Assembly: GCA_021781255.1 (NCBI GenBank)
Contig: JAJXXG010001021.1
Location: 1 to 9,089, forward strand
From: Acidobacteriota bacterium
GTDB lineage: Bacteria; Acidobacteriota; Terriglobia; Terriglobales; Acidobacteriaceae
Direction: 5' to 3'
Length of the DNA: 9,089 nucleotides
Shown here: positions 1-4,956 of the stretch, piece after piece
Position numbering within the stretch: the first letter of the stretch is position 1
Layout: each line of letters starts with the position of its first letter
Notes under the pieces: generated by a model
Database searches by the model: none
Told to the model about the DNA's origin: nothing
What the model saw: only the letters and a program-made list of their open reading frames with translations
Translations under genes and position numbers: made by a program

Positions 1-910
1 TTGAGGAATGCCCGAGCAGATCTTTGATATCTTCCAAGGCGGCATCGGATGCACGCAAGAGTCGGGCACAAGTACGTCTCGCGTCATGAGGACGAAAGCC
101 TTCCAAGTTCTTCGTAGTCGTATAGTGTGAGAGTATGAGTTTCACACTCTCATCAGACATCTGCACCGTTCCGAGCTTCCCGTGTCGGGAAATACTACGA
201 AACATGAACCCCTGGACAATCCGAGTAGCGGCCAGCCAGTCATAGATCGCGTCTTTGACCCAGAGTGGCAATGGGACGCTACGGAGTTTACCGCCCTTAC
301 CGACAAGATCAATCAGGCCCCACTGGCCGTCCTGCTGTTTCAGTGCGGCAACTGGCAGGCCCACCAATTCACTTCGACGAAGGCCCGTCGAGAAGAGAAC
401 GGACAGCATCGCAAAGTCGCGTTTACCCCTAAGCGTCTGGCGGTCCGGTATCCGGAGAATACGGTCCAGCTCCGCTTTCCCGACCCACATGCCCGTGCGA
501 ATGGATTGAGTCTTTTCGCCTCGCACCCGTCGGATTCCAGCCGCTTCAATCGGAGAGATTAAACCCTGGTCCGCCGCTTCTTGTGCCAGGGCACGAATCG
601 CGGCGAGTCTCTGATTCACGGTCGCAGGCGCATAGCGCCGCTCCAGGCGCCCATCCTCCAGAAGTTCGCCGGCCGCAGCGAGTGAGTCTTTGTACTGAAG
701 AACGGCCATCCGAGAGAACGTCGGAACGTTCGACTGAGCCCGACACCATCCAAAGAAATGGAGCAGGGAAGTCCGGTATGCTCGCCTTGAGTTTGGCGAC
801 TCTAGGCTTCGCTCGACCCCCTCAAGGAGTCGGAGGATCGGAGCAGGCAAATCCGGCTCGCCTTCCGGGGAGTCTGAAACCGTCGCGGAATGAAGGATGG
901 TAAGTTCCAT
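1..910 (-). CDS. Tyrosine recombinase/phage-type integrase (3' end cut by window edge)
   Basis: Site-specific DNA recombinase that would integrate or excise the surrounding element. The reading frame is open for 303 codons from the ATG at 910-908 and leaves the window at base 1. The N-terminal part (residues about 25-125) looks like a SAM-like core-binding domain (SRRAYRTSLLHFFGW, YAPATVNQRLAAIRAL). The catalytic domain starts near residue 145 and shows the Arg in STGLRRSEL (R178), the beta-hairpin Lys in GKGGK (about K205), the His-x-x-Arg box HDARR (H275, R278) and the late His in LLGHSS (H301). The nucleophilic Tyr would lie about 10 residues further, outside the window, so only the last 15-30 residues are missing. 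Only a weak GAGAG Shine-Dalgarno precedes the start. It is divergent from the HTH gene at 1046. Family certain; subfamily and target site not determined. Confidence 0.93.
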   Translation of the reverse strand, partial: MELTILHSATVSDSPEGEPDLPAPILRLLEGVERSLESPNSRRAYRTSLLHFFGWCRAQSNVPTFSRMAVLQYKDSLAAAGELLEDGRLERRYAPATVNQRLAAIRALAQEAADQGLISPIEAAGIRRVRGEKTQSIRTGMWVGKAELDRILRIPDRQTLRGKRDFAMLSVLFSTGLRRSELVGLPVAALKQQDGQWGLIDLVGKGGKLRSVPLPLWVKDAIYDWLAATRIVQGFMFRSISRHGKLGTVQMSDESVKLILSHYTTTKNLEGFRPHDARRTCARLLRASDAALEDIKDLLGHSS

Positions 911-1045
911 GTTTTCTAGCTCTCAGGATCTCATACTTTGGATAACGTACATTATCAAAAGTCAGAAATGACTGTTCTGAGGGTAGGGGATTGTTGCGCT
1001 TATGCGCAATAATCTTTGCAGGCACGATTTTGGAGAGGAAACGGT
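911..1045. promoter_or_regulatory. Divergent integrase/HTH control region with three dyads
   Basis: This 135-bp gap separates the start codons of the recombinase and the HTH gene. Three inverted repeats are stacked in it: GATAA/TTATC around 941-956, TCAGAA/TTCTGA at 962-980 with a 7-bp centre, and the longest, GATTGTTGCGC (989-999) against GCGCAATAATC (1004-1014), 10 of 11 bases matching across a 4-bp centre. The last lies just upstream of the HTH gene's ribosome site and is the best operator candidate. The dyads are seen directly; their function as operators or recombinase arm sites is inferred. Confidence 0.5.
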
Positions 1046-1600
1046 ATGGGGCGAAGGCTCTCTTGGTTGGACCGGCTCTACCCAATCTCCCGGACTGTCG
1101 CGGGCTCAGCCCGCTCACACTATGACACGAAAGACCTACAACAGCTTTTTGAGATCCAGCCGCGCTCAGCTCAGAACCTCATGGCCGCGCTGCCGACCGT
1201 TCCAATCGGCCGGGCTCGCCTAATCGAGCGGGAGACCCTAAGCAACTTCCTTCAGCGGCTGCAGGAGGCCGACGACCCAGCTCAAGCATTTGCCGAAATC
1301 CGGGAAGGGAAGGGAAGTACCGTCCGGCGAAAGCTGCGCACCCTTGTACTCCAAGATGTGCAAACGGACATCGACACATTGCCGGCGTCCCTTCAACTTG
1401 CCCCCGGCGAGCTGCACGTCACGTTCAGGACGGTAGACCAACTGGCCGAGTCACTGATGCACCTGGCCGTCGTTCTGGACAAGCAACTGAACGAATTTAT
1501 CACCCGTTACGAGCCACCTTCAGAACCAAGCCCCGATGAGCAGGCGGAACGAGAAGCCGAACGAGCGGATGCCGAGTATTTCAGAAATTGGGGACGCTAG
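1046..1600 (+). CDS. Small DNA-binding protein with excisionase/MerR-like HTH, unknown role
   Basis: A 184-aa soluble protein. The ATG at 1046 is chosen over an in-frame ATG at 1016 because GGAGAGG (1032-1038) sits 7 bases before it. Residues about 25-70 read as a helix-turn-helix followed by a wing (DTKDLQQLFEIQPRSAQNLM, then VPIGRARLIERETLSNFLQR), a pattern typical of excisionase and MerR-like N-termini. The rest has no recognisable domain: a charged helical middle, a conserved-looking APGELHVTFRTVDQLAESLM stretch, and an acidic tail (SPDEQAEREAERADAEYF). Divergent pairing with a recombinase suggests a regulator of that gene or a directionality factor, but this is inference from position. 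It is too long for a classical Xis. No membrane segment or signal peptide. Confidence 0.75.
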   Translation: MGRRLSWLDRLYPISRTVAGSARSHYDTKDLQQLFEIQPRSAQNLMAALPTVPIGRARLIERETLSNFLQRLQEADDPAQAFAEIREGKGSTVRRKLRTLVLQDVQTDIDTLPASLQLAPGELHVTFRTVDQLAESLMHLAVVLDKQLNEFITRYEPPSEPSPDEQAEREAERADAEYFRNWGR

Positions 1601-1626
1601 TATGACTGTCACACTCTCATACACTC

Positions 1627-1643
1627 CGAGCTGGACCAGCTCG
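1627..1643. repeat. Perfect inverted repeat downstream of the HTH gene
   Basis: CGAGCTGG and CCAGCTCG flank a single central A, 26 bases after the HTH gene's stop codon. The position fits a transcript-end hairpin, but no T-run follows on either strand, so it cannot be called an intrinsic terminator with confidence. Confidence 0.35.
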
Positions 1644-1680
1644 ACTAACCGGATGATGACCAACGAAGCTGGCTAAGGGC

Positions 1681-1685
1681 CAACC
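1681..1685 (+). repeat. Target-site duplication, left copy (CAACC)
   Basis: The five bases immediately outside the left terminal repeat are CAACC, identical to the five immediately outside the right terminal repeat (4341-4345). A 5-bp duplication is what Tn3-family transposition produces. Confidence 0.9.
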
Positions 1686-1723
1686 GGGGTCACTACACCA
1701 AACGTCAAAAATCGTACGGTGAG
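1686..1723 (+). repeat. Left terminal inverted repeat (38 bp)
   Basis: The first 27 bases are identical to the reverse complement of the right repeat. Over 38 bases the two ends match at 34 positions, differing at 28, 34, 36 and 38. The inner end reads CGTACGGTGAG here, a slightly degenerate form of the Tn3-family TACGCTAAG motif. Confidence 0.93.
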
Positions 1724-1907
1724 ACTTTGTTGCGCAAACCTGTTGCCAGCCAAAAAGCAATCGCAACAGCTTTTTGCAACACAAAATGCTGGGGTTTCGC
1801 ACAGAGAGCGTCGGCTTGCGCAAACGAACCTTTCCGTAAAGGTCCAGAGATCGATCTCTTCTGAGCCGTCCTGATTGTGCCTGAAGACCAAAATTTCAAT
1901 CTGCCGC
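1724..1907. other. Non-coding, dyad-rich subterminal region of the cassette
   Basis: No convincing gene lies between the left terminal repeat and the merR promoter. Seen directly: a 10-base direct repeat TTGCGCAAAC (1730-1739 and 1816-1825) containing a palindromic octamer; AAAAAGC/GCTTTTT (1752-1758, 1769-1775); ACCTTT/AAAGGT (1828-1843); and a perfect 14-bp palindrome AGAGATCGATCTCT (1846-1859). Such clustering could be a remnant resolution site or regulatory DNA. No clear resolvase-type half-sites are recognisable, so the function is open. Confidence 0.4.
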
Positions 1908-1939
1908 TTGACCCCGTAGGTAACTACGGGGTTTAGAGT
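1908..1939 (+). promoter_or_regulatory. MerR-type promoter/operator of the cassette
   Basis: A perfect dyad ACCCCGTAG / CTACGGGGT (1911-1919, 1924-1932) around GTAA lies between a -35 TTGACC (1908-1913) and a -10 TAGAGT (1934-1939). That makes an over-long spacer of 20 bp (19 if the -10 is taken as TTAGAG). A dyad inside a 19-20-bp spacer is the hallmark of MerR-family promoters, which the regulator untwists on metal binding. The -10 ends 6 bases before the merR ATG, so the transcript should begin at or very near the start codon. Confidence 0.85.
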
Positions 1940-1945
1940 TTGAAT

Positions 1946-2365
1946 ATGAAGAACTTGACCGTCGGCCAACTGGCGCAAGAGGCAGGCATCAACCCCGAAA
2001 GTGTGCGGTTCTACGAGGCGCAAAGCCTGTTGTCAGAGCCTCCCCGGTCCACCGCGGGCTATCGCTTGTATTCGCGGACCGCCGTGCTTCGCATCCGGTT
2101 TATCAAGAGAGCGCAGGACCTCGGTTTCTCCCTCAAGGAGATTAAAGAGCTGCTGTCGCTGGCGGAAGACCAGACGACAGACTGTGCCGATGTGCGCGCT
2201 CTTGCACAGAGCAAGGTGGACGAGATCAGCCAGAAGATCCGGACGCTTGAAGCCATGAGGAACTCTCTCATGGAGCTAACGGATTCTTGCCCTGGCGCGG
2301 GTTCCGCCGCGAAGTGCTCCATCCTTGAAAGTATCGGGTCCGACGAGGTGATTCATGAGAACTGA
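1946..2365 (+). CDS. merR: Hg(II)-responsive MerR transcriptional regulator
   Basis: A 139-aa MerR-family regulator that represses and, on binding Hg(II), activates the promoter just upstream. The N-terminal winged helix (LTVGQLAQEAGINPESVRFY, then GYRLYS) is followed by the coiled-coil dimer helix (about 80-110) and a metal loop. Cys80, Cys115 and Cys124 are spaced 35 and 9 residues apart, exactly the spacing of the three Hg-binding cysteines of Tn501 MerR (82, 117, 126, established). The CPGAGSAAKC loop supports mercury rather than Cd/Pb/Cu/Zn sensing. The ATG at 1946 is preferred to the in-frame TTG at 1940, because the -10 hexamer ends at 1939 and no Shine-Dalgarno is present; translation is probably leaderless. 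The last 11 bases overlap the next gene, and merR is the first gene of the co-directional set it should control. Confidence 0.94.
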   Translation: MKNLTVGQLAQEAGINPESVRFYEAQSLLSEPPRSTAGYRLYSRTAVLRIRFIKRAQDLGFSLKEIKELLSLAEDQTTDCADVRALAQSKVDEISQKIRTLEAMRNSLMELTDSCPGAGSAAKCSILESIGSDEVIHEN

Positions 2366-2732
2366 TCGTTGGGCGACGATACCGAGTATTGGTGTAGCAC
2401 TGCTTCCGAAGTTAACCTGCCCGGTGTGTTGGCCTGCTTATGCCGCCATCGCAAGCACGCTTGGACTCGGATTTCTGGTTCGTGCTCAGTATCTGTTCGC
2501 GATCACTCTCGCCTTCCTGCTCGTCGCAATTGCAGCCCTCAGCTTTCGTGCGCGACAGCGCCATGGATACTGGCCAGCACTGCTTGGGGTAGGGAGTTCT
2601 ATTGTCATCCTGGTCGGCAAATTCAGTCTCAATTCGACCTTGGCTCTCTACTGCGGAGTAGGGATGCTCATGGTCGCATCGGTCTGGAATGCATGGCCGC
2701 AAAAGAAGCCATCGTGCTGTCCGCAAGCATGA
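2355..2732 (+). CDS. MerC-like inner-membrane mercury transport protein
   Basis: A 125-aa integral membrane protein with four predicted membrane segments (about residues 11-40, 46-65, 72-90, 97-115). The first carries the metal-binding pair Cys22/Cys25 in LTCPVCWPAYAAIASTLGLG. The layout resembles MerC of Tn21 from memory: CxxC followed by a LGLGFL stretch in the first hairpin, a central Arg/His-rich loop, a VSxW-like segment in the fourth helix, and a Cys pair in the tail (here C121-C122). MerC-type proteins carry Hg(II) across the inner membrane. The start overlaps the merR stop by 11 bp, which implies translational coupling. With no merA in the element, what happens to mercury after transport is unclear. 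MerT or MerF are less likely, given the absence of the CC pair in helix 1. Membrane and Cys features are clear; assignment to the MerC family is by resemblance. Confidence 0.75.
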   Translation: MRTDRWATIPSIGVALLPKLTCPVCWPAYAAIASTLGLGFLVRAQYLFAITLAFLLVAIAALSFRARQRHGYWPALLGVGSSIVILVGKFSLNSTLALYCGVGMLMVASVWNAWPQKKPSCCPQA

Positions 2733-2764
2733 TTAACACGGTTGTTCAACGGAGGAATACCACT

Positions 2765-3028
2765 ATGAGTCAGAAACGTAAGGTTGAGATCTTTACTGCA
2801 GGTTGCAGCTGCTGCGATGAAGCAGTCGCGCTGGTGAAGAGCATCGCCTGTTCGTCCTGTGAAATCACAGTGCATGACATGAAGCAGGAGAGCACGGCGA
2901 AACGGGCTGGGGAACTGGGCATCAAGCGGGTTCCGAGTGTTGTCATCGACGGAGCCCTCGCGGAGTGCTGTGCTGGCGGAATTAATGAGCAGACATTGCG
3001 CAGCGCCGGGATTGGCAGCGCTCTTTAG
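2765..3028 (+). CDS. Small cysteine-rich thioredoxin/glutaredoxin-fold protein
   Basis: An 87-aa cytoplasmic redoxin-like protein. The start is fixed by GGAGG (2751-2755) nine bases before the ATG; the frame is open further upstream but has no comparable start. The core is beta-strand KVEIFTAGCSCCDEAV with C14/C16/C17, a second CSSC motif (C29, C32), and the cis-Pro box RVPSVVIDG (Pro57) diagnostic of the thioredoxin fold, then a vicinal pair C68-C69. Seven cysteines in 87 residues is far above a normal thioredoxin and suggests metal or thiol chelation and handover rather than plain disulfide reduction. It lies 32 bp after the MerC-like gene and is probably co-transcribed. It could act as a soluble Hg(II) relay or buffer, filling the place of MerP or the MerA N-terminal domain; that role is inferred from context. 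Confidence 0.85.
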   Translation: MSQKRKVEIFTAGCSCCDEAVALVKSIACSSCEITVHDMKQESTAKRAGELGIKRVPSVVIDGALAECCAGGINEQTLRSAGIGSAL

Positions 3029-3042
3029 CAGGAAGCATTGCC

Positions 3043-3070
3043 AAGCGCCCAACGACCAAGTTGGGCGCTT
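3043..3070 (+). terminator. Strong hairpin between redoxin and MFS genes (attenuator/partial terminator)
   Basis: AAGCGCCCAAC (3043-3053) pairs perfectly with GTTGGGCGCTT (3060-3070) around a 6-base loop GACCAA. What follows is GGGTTTCACTCC, too poor in T for an efficient intrinsic terminator. It may reduce read-through or stabilise the upstream mRNA. It also argues against the TTG at 3061, inside the stem, as the MFS start. Confidence 0.6.
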
Positions 3071-3084
3071 GGGTTTCACTCCTT

Positions 3085-4287
3085 ATGACAAGCCTATCTT
3101 CTTCTTCGACTCTTGAAATCCAGCAGCGCGATCGCCTTCTCCGCGTATTGGCTGGCATCACTTTCCTGATCTTCTTCCAGGGCTACATGGTCGCGCCCAT
3201 GATCCCTCGATTGGCTGCGACGTTCGGGGTCTCGGCCCAAAAAGTCGGCCTTCTCGTTCCGGTCTATCTGATCCCTTACGGAATTTCGACGCTGTTCTTC
3301 GGTCTGTTGTCGGACTGGATTGGGCGCAGGCGCATTATGCTCGCCTCGCTTGCAGCCTTCGCTATTTTGACCGGCCTTACGGCTACGTCTGGCGGCGTTG
3401 ATCAAATGATTATCTGGCGCTTTCTTACCGGCCTTGGCGCAAGCGGAGTGGTGCCGCTGGCGCTGGCCCTGATCGGAGTGCTCTTTCCATACATGGAGCG
3501 GGGCCGTCCGCTGGGATGGTTGTTTGGTGCGATGGCCGGTGGAATGGCATTTGGCTCTACCTTTGGCGTACTGCTTGAGCCCGTAATCGGCTGGCGCGGC
3601 GTGTTTCTCGGGGTCAGTGCTGTCGGTTTCGCTGCGCTCCTGCTGCTGCGGCCGTATGCCGGGGCGCTCGGCGAACGACCACTCGCAAGGACTCTGACAT
3701 TGGAATCCGTTCTGATCGGATACAGACACTTGCTGACCTTCGCCAAGGCCCAGCGAACCTACTTCTACGTCTTCCTGAACGCAGTGTTTCATTCCGGGGT
3801 CTTCACATGGCTGGGACTGTACTTCTCACGCCGGTACGGGCTGGGGGGAGCCGGAATCGGCTTAGCCCTGCTCGGCTATGGCGTCCCAGGCTTTCTGTTC
3901 GGTCCTGTCATCGGGCGGGCTGCCGACCGTTGGGGCCGTCGATGGATCTTACCCGTAGGCATCCTTCTGGCCGCACTCTCCGCAGTCCTTTTGATTCCCG
4001 TGTTGCCCCTTGCCTTTGCGGTTGTTGTCGTCACCGCCCTCTCACTCGGTTATGACATGACCCAGCCTCTTCTTGCCGGAATCGTCACCACCCTCGACCC
4101 GAAACGAGCAGGACAAGCAATGGGTTTCAATGTGTTTGCACTGTTCACTGGCTTCGGGCTGGGTAGTCTTCTATTCGGGTGGTCTCTGCAGTTTGGCTTC
4201 AATAAAGCGTTATTGACCTTTGCAGGAGTACAAGCGATTGCAGGACTGGCCGCTATCGGTGTCTTCCGGTCTGAAAAGCGCGTGTAG
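3085..4287 (+). CDS. Major facilitator superfamily transporter, cysteine-free
   Basis: A 400-aa polytopic membrane transporter with about 12 hydrophobic segments. The loop 2-3 signature is GLLSDWIGRRR (about residues 73-83), with its counterpart GRAADRWGRRW at the start of the C-terminal half. The length is normal for a 12-helix MFS proton-coupled carrier. The ATG at 3085 is chosen because an in-frame TTG at 3061 is buried in a hairpin stem; no good Shine-Dalgarno precedes either. The gene follows the redoxin by 56 bp and ends 15 bp before the right terminal repeat, so it is the last cargo gene. I find no Cys in the whole protein, unlike its two cysteine-rich neighbours. Function by context: export of a mercury compound or thiol conjugate. 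The MFS fold does not reveal the substrate, and drug or sugar-phosphate transport cannot be excluded. Confidence 0.9.
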   Translation: MTSLSSSSTLEIQQRDRLLRVLAGITFLIFFQGYMVAPMIPRLAATFGVSAQKVGLLVPVYLIPYGISTLFFGLLSDWIGRRRIMLASLAAFAILTGLTATSGGVDQMIIWRFLTGLGASGVVPLALALIGVLFPYMERGRPLGWLFGAMAGGMAFGSTFGVLLEPVIGWRGVFLGVSAVGFAALLLLRPYAGALGERPLARTLTLESVLIGYRHLLTFAKAQRTYFYVFLNAVFHSGVFTWLGLYFSRRYGLGGAGIGLALLGYGVPGFLFGPVIGRAADRWGRRWILPVGILLAALSAVLLIPVLPLAFAVVVVTALSLGYDMTQPLLAGIVTTLDPKRAGQAMGFNVFALFTGFGLGSLLFGWSLQFGFNKALLTFAGVQAIAGLAAIGVFRSEKRV

Positions 4288-4302
4288 AGATGTCGCAAGC
4301 GC

Positions 4303-4340
4303 GTTAGCGTACTATTTTTGACGTTTGGTGTAGTGACCCC
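4303..4340 (-). repeat. Right terminal inverted repeat (38 bp)
   Basis: The reverse complement begins GGGGTCACTACACCAAACGT and ends AGTACGCTAAC, keeping eight of the nine bases of the Tn3-family inner motif TACGCTAAG. It matches the left repeat at 34 of 38 positions. Confidence 0.93.
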
Positions 4341-4345
4341 CAACC
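4341..4345 (+). repeat. Target-site duplication, right copy (CAACC)
   Basis: Identical to 1681-1685 and directly adjacent to the right terminal repeat. Joining 1685 to 4346 restores the pre-insertion sequence. Confidence 0.9.
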
Positions 4346-4349
4346 GGCT

Positions 4350-4823
4350 TTACGCCGAGTGCTTTGGCACCCGCAGGAAGCCTAGGCCGGTGTTGCCGAT
4401 TGTCCACACGAGAGAGCCAGGCGGGAAATTGACCGTTTTCTTTTCCTCGCAGTTGCAGCCCTCAAAGGTCATCTGGCCGGGCGCTATCGTCCGAAACGTA
4501 TAGGGTTTGTTGCAATCCGGGCAGAGAATTTCTTCCGTGTCCTCAAAAATCGAGCGCCGGGCCGGTGGAAGTGGCGAGGGTGCCGATTCCGCCCCCATCG
4601 GGAACGACAACCGGCGAAACACGCGCATTGCTTCGTGTGATGTGAAGTTGCCGCGCAGCAGGCCAGTAGCGGCCGCAAGGGCCTGTTTTACCGGGTACTG
4701 TGCGCCGTTGATTGTCACCGCAATTTCGCGGATCACTTCGGGCTGAACGCCTGCCAGCCTGCTTTCTACTTCGGCCCGGCTCAAAGAGAACTCGGAGCCG
4801 CCAACCGTGAATGTCCCGCGCAT
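4350..4823 (-). CDS. Conserved-looking hypothetical protein with C-terminal zinc-ribbon-like Cys cluster
   Basis: A 157-aa soluble protein of unknown function. The ATG at 4823 is supported by a strong GGAGG seven bases upstream. Two parts are visible. Residues 1-75 form a compact domain (VGGSEFSLSRAEVESRL, INGAQYPVKQALAAATGL, FTSHEAMRVFRRLSF) that looks like a small alpha/beta or winged-helix module; I cannot name its family. After a Pro/Ser-rich linker (80-92) comes a four-cysteine knuckle, CPDC (101, 104) and CNC (123, 125), which probably binds one zinc. Nucleic-acid binding would be a reasonable guess but is not shown. The stop codon lies 4 bp from the transposon's target duplication, so the insertion did not damage the gene but removed its native 3' flank. 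It is divergent from the gene at 5012. Confidence 0.8.
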   Translation of the reverse strand: MRGTFTVGGSEFSLSRAEVESRLAGVQPEVIREIAVTINGAQYPVKQALAAATGLLRGNFTSHEAMRVFRRLSFPMGAESAPSPLPPARRSIFEDTEEILCPDCNKPYTFRTIAPGQMTFEGCNCEEKKTVNFPPGSLVWTIGNTGLGFLRVPKHSA

Positions 4824-4846
4824 AGAGTACCTCCTACGCTTATACT

Positions 4847-4864
4847 ACCACTTACACCACTTAC
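4847..4864. repeat. Perfect tandem 9-mer in the upstream region of the zinc-ribbon gene
   Basis: ACCACTTAC occurs twice back to back (4847-4855 and 4856-4864), beginning 24 bases upstream of the ATG of the minus-strand gene. Placement close to the expected promoter suggests a regulator-binding direct repeat; function unproven. Confidence 0.5.
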
Positions 4865-4928
4865 TTTAAGATGACTTCATCAACGGTAGCAAGGGCGGCT
4901 CTCGCGGGGCGGCAATTCTCTTAAAGAT

Positions 4929-4956
4929 AATACTTATAAAGTTTATATAAAGTATT
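4929..4956. promoter_or_regulatory. AT-rich nested dyad in divergent intergenic region
   Basis: AATACTT (4929-4935) and AAGTATT (4950-4956) are inverted around an inner palindrome TATAAA-G-TTTATA (4935-4947). The stretch is strikingly AT-rich compared with the coding DNA around it and lies between two divergent genes, so it probably holds promoter and operator sequence. A possible -35/-10 pair for the rightward gene is TTGCAG (4955-4960) and TAGTCT (4978-4983), 17 bp apart but a poor match. Confidence 0.4.

Larger units (their letters stand above)
1686..4340 (+). mobile_element. Tn3-type mobile insertion cassette carrying a MerR-controlled mercury module
   Basis: A 2655-bp element bounded by 38-bp imperfect terminal inverted repeats and a perfect 5-bp target duplication. 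The ends start GGGGTCACTACACCAAACGT, and the right one finishes with TACGCTAAC. The GGGG start, 38-bp length and near-TACGCTAAG inner end match the ends of Tn3-family transposons (known from Tn21, Tn501 and Tn5393). There is no transposase, resolvase or recombinase gene inside. The cargo fills it: merR starts 223 bp after the left repeat and the MFS stop codon lies 15 bp before the right repeat. It therefore looks like a non-autonomous cassette needing a Tn3-family transposase supplied in trans. The intact ends, the perfect duplication and uninterrupted cargo frames suggest a fairly recent insertion. The precise Tn3 subgroup is not determined. Confidence 0.92.

Noticed and set aside
182..562. 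Open plus-strand frame of 126 codons
   Set aside because: It lies antisense to the clearly coding recombinase catalytic domain and has no recognisable domain.
583..903. Open plus-strand frame of 106 codons
   Set aside because: Antisense to the N-terminal half of the recombinase; Arg/Ser-rich composition typical of a shadow frame.
139..1618. Shared 12-mer TCACACTCTCAT near 142 and near 1607, considered as a direct repeat or attachment site
   Set aside because: The left copy lies inside the recombinase coding sequence, and a 12-base match is expected by chance in a window this size.
2369..2764. Upstream extension of the redoxin reading frame
   Set aside because: It overlaps the MerC-like gene in another frame; the GGAGG-preceded ATG at 2765 is the only credible start and matches normal redoxin length.
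3061..3084. TTG at 3061 as MFS start
   Set aside because: It lies inside the right arm of a perfect hairpin and has no ribosome site; the ATG at 3085 gives a normal MFS N-terminus.
3094..3792. Minus-strand open frame of 232 codons
   Set aside because: Antisense to the MFS gene; hydrophilic, His/Gln/Arg-rich complement of membrane-helix codons, a known artefact.
1686..4340. Possibility that the inverted repeats are ends of an autonomous transposon
   Set aside because: All frames between them are accounted for by the four cargo genes and a 222-bp leader; no transposase or resolvase fits.
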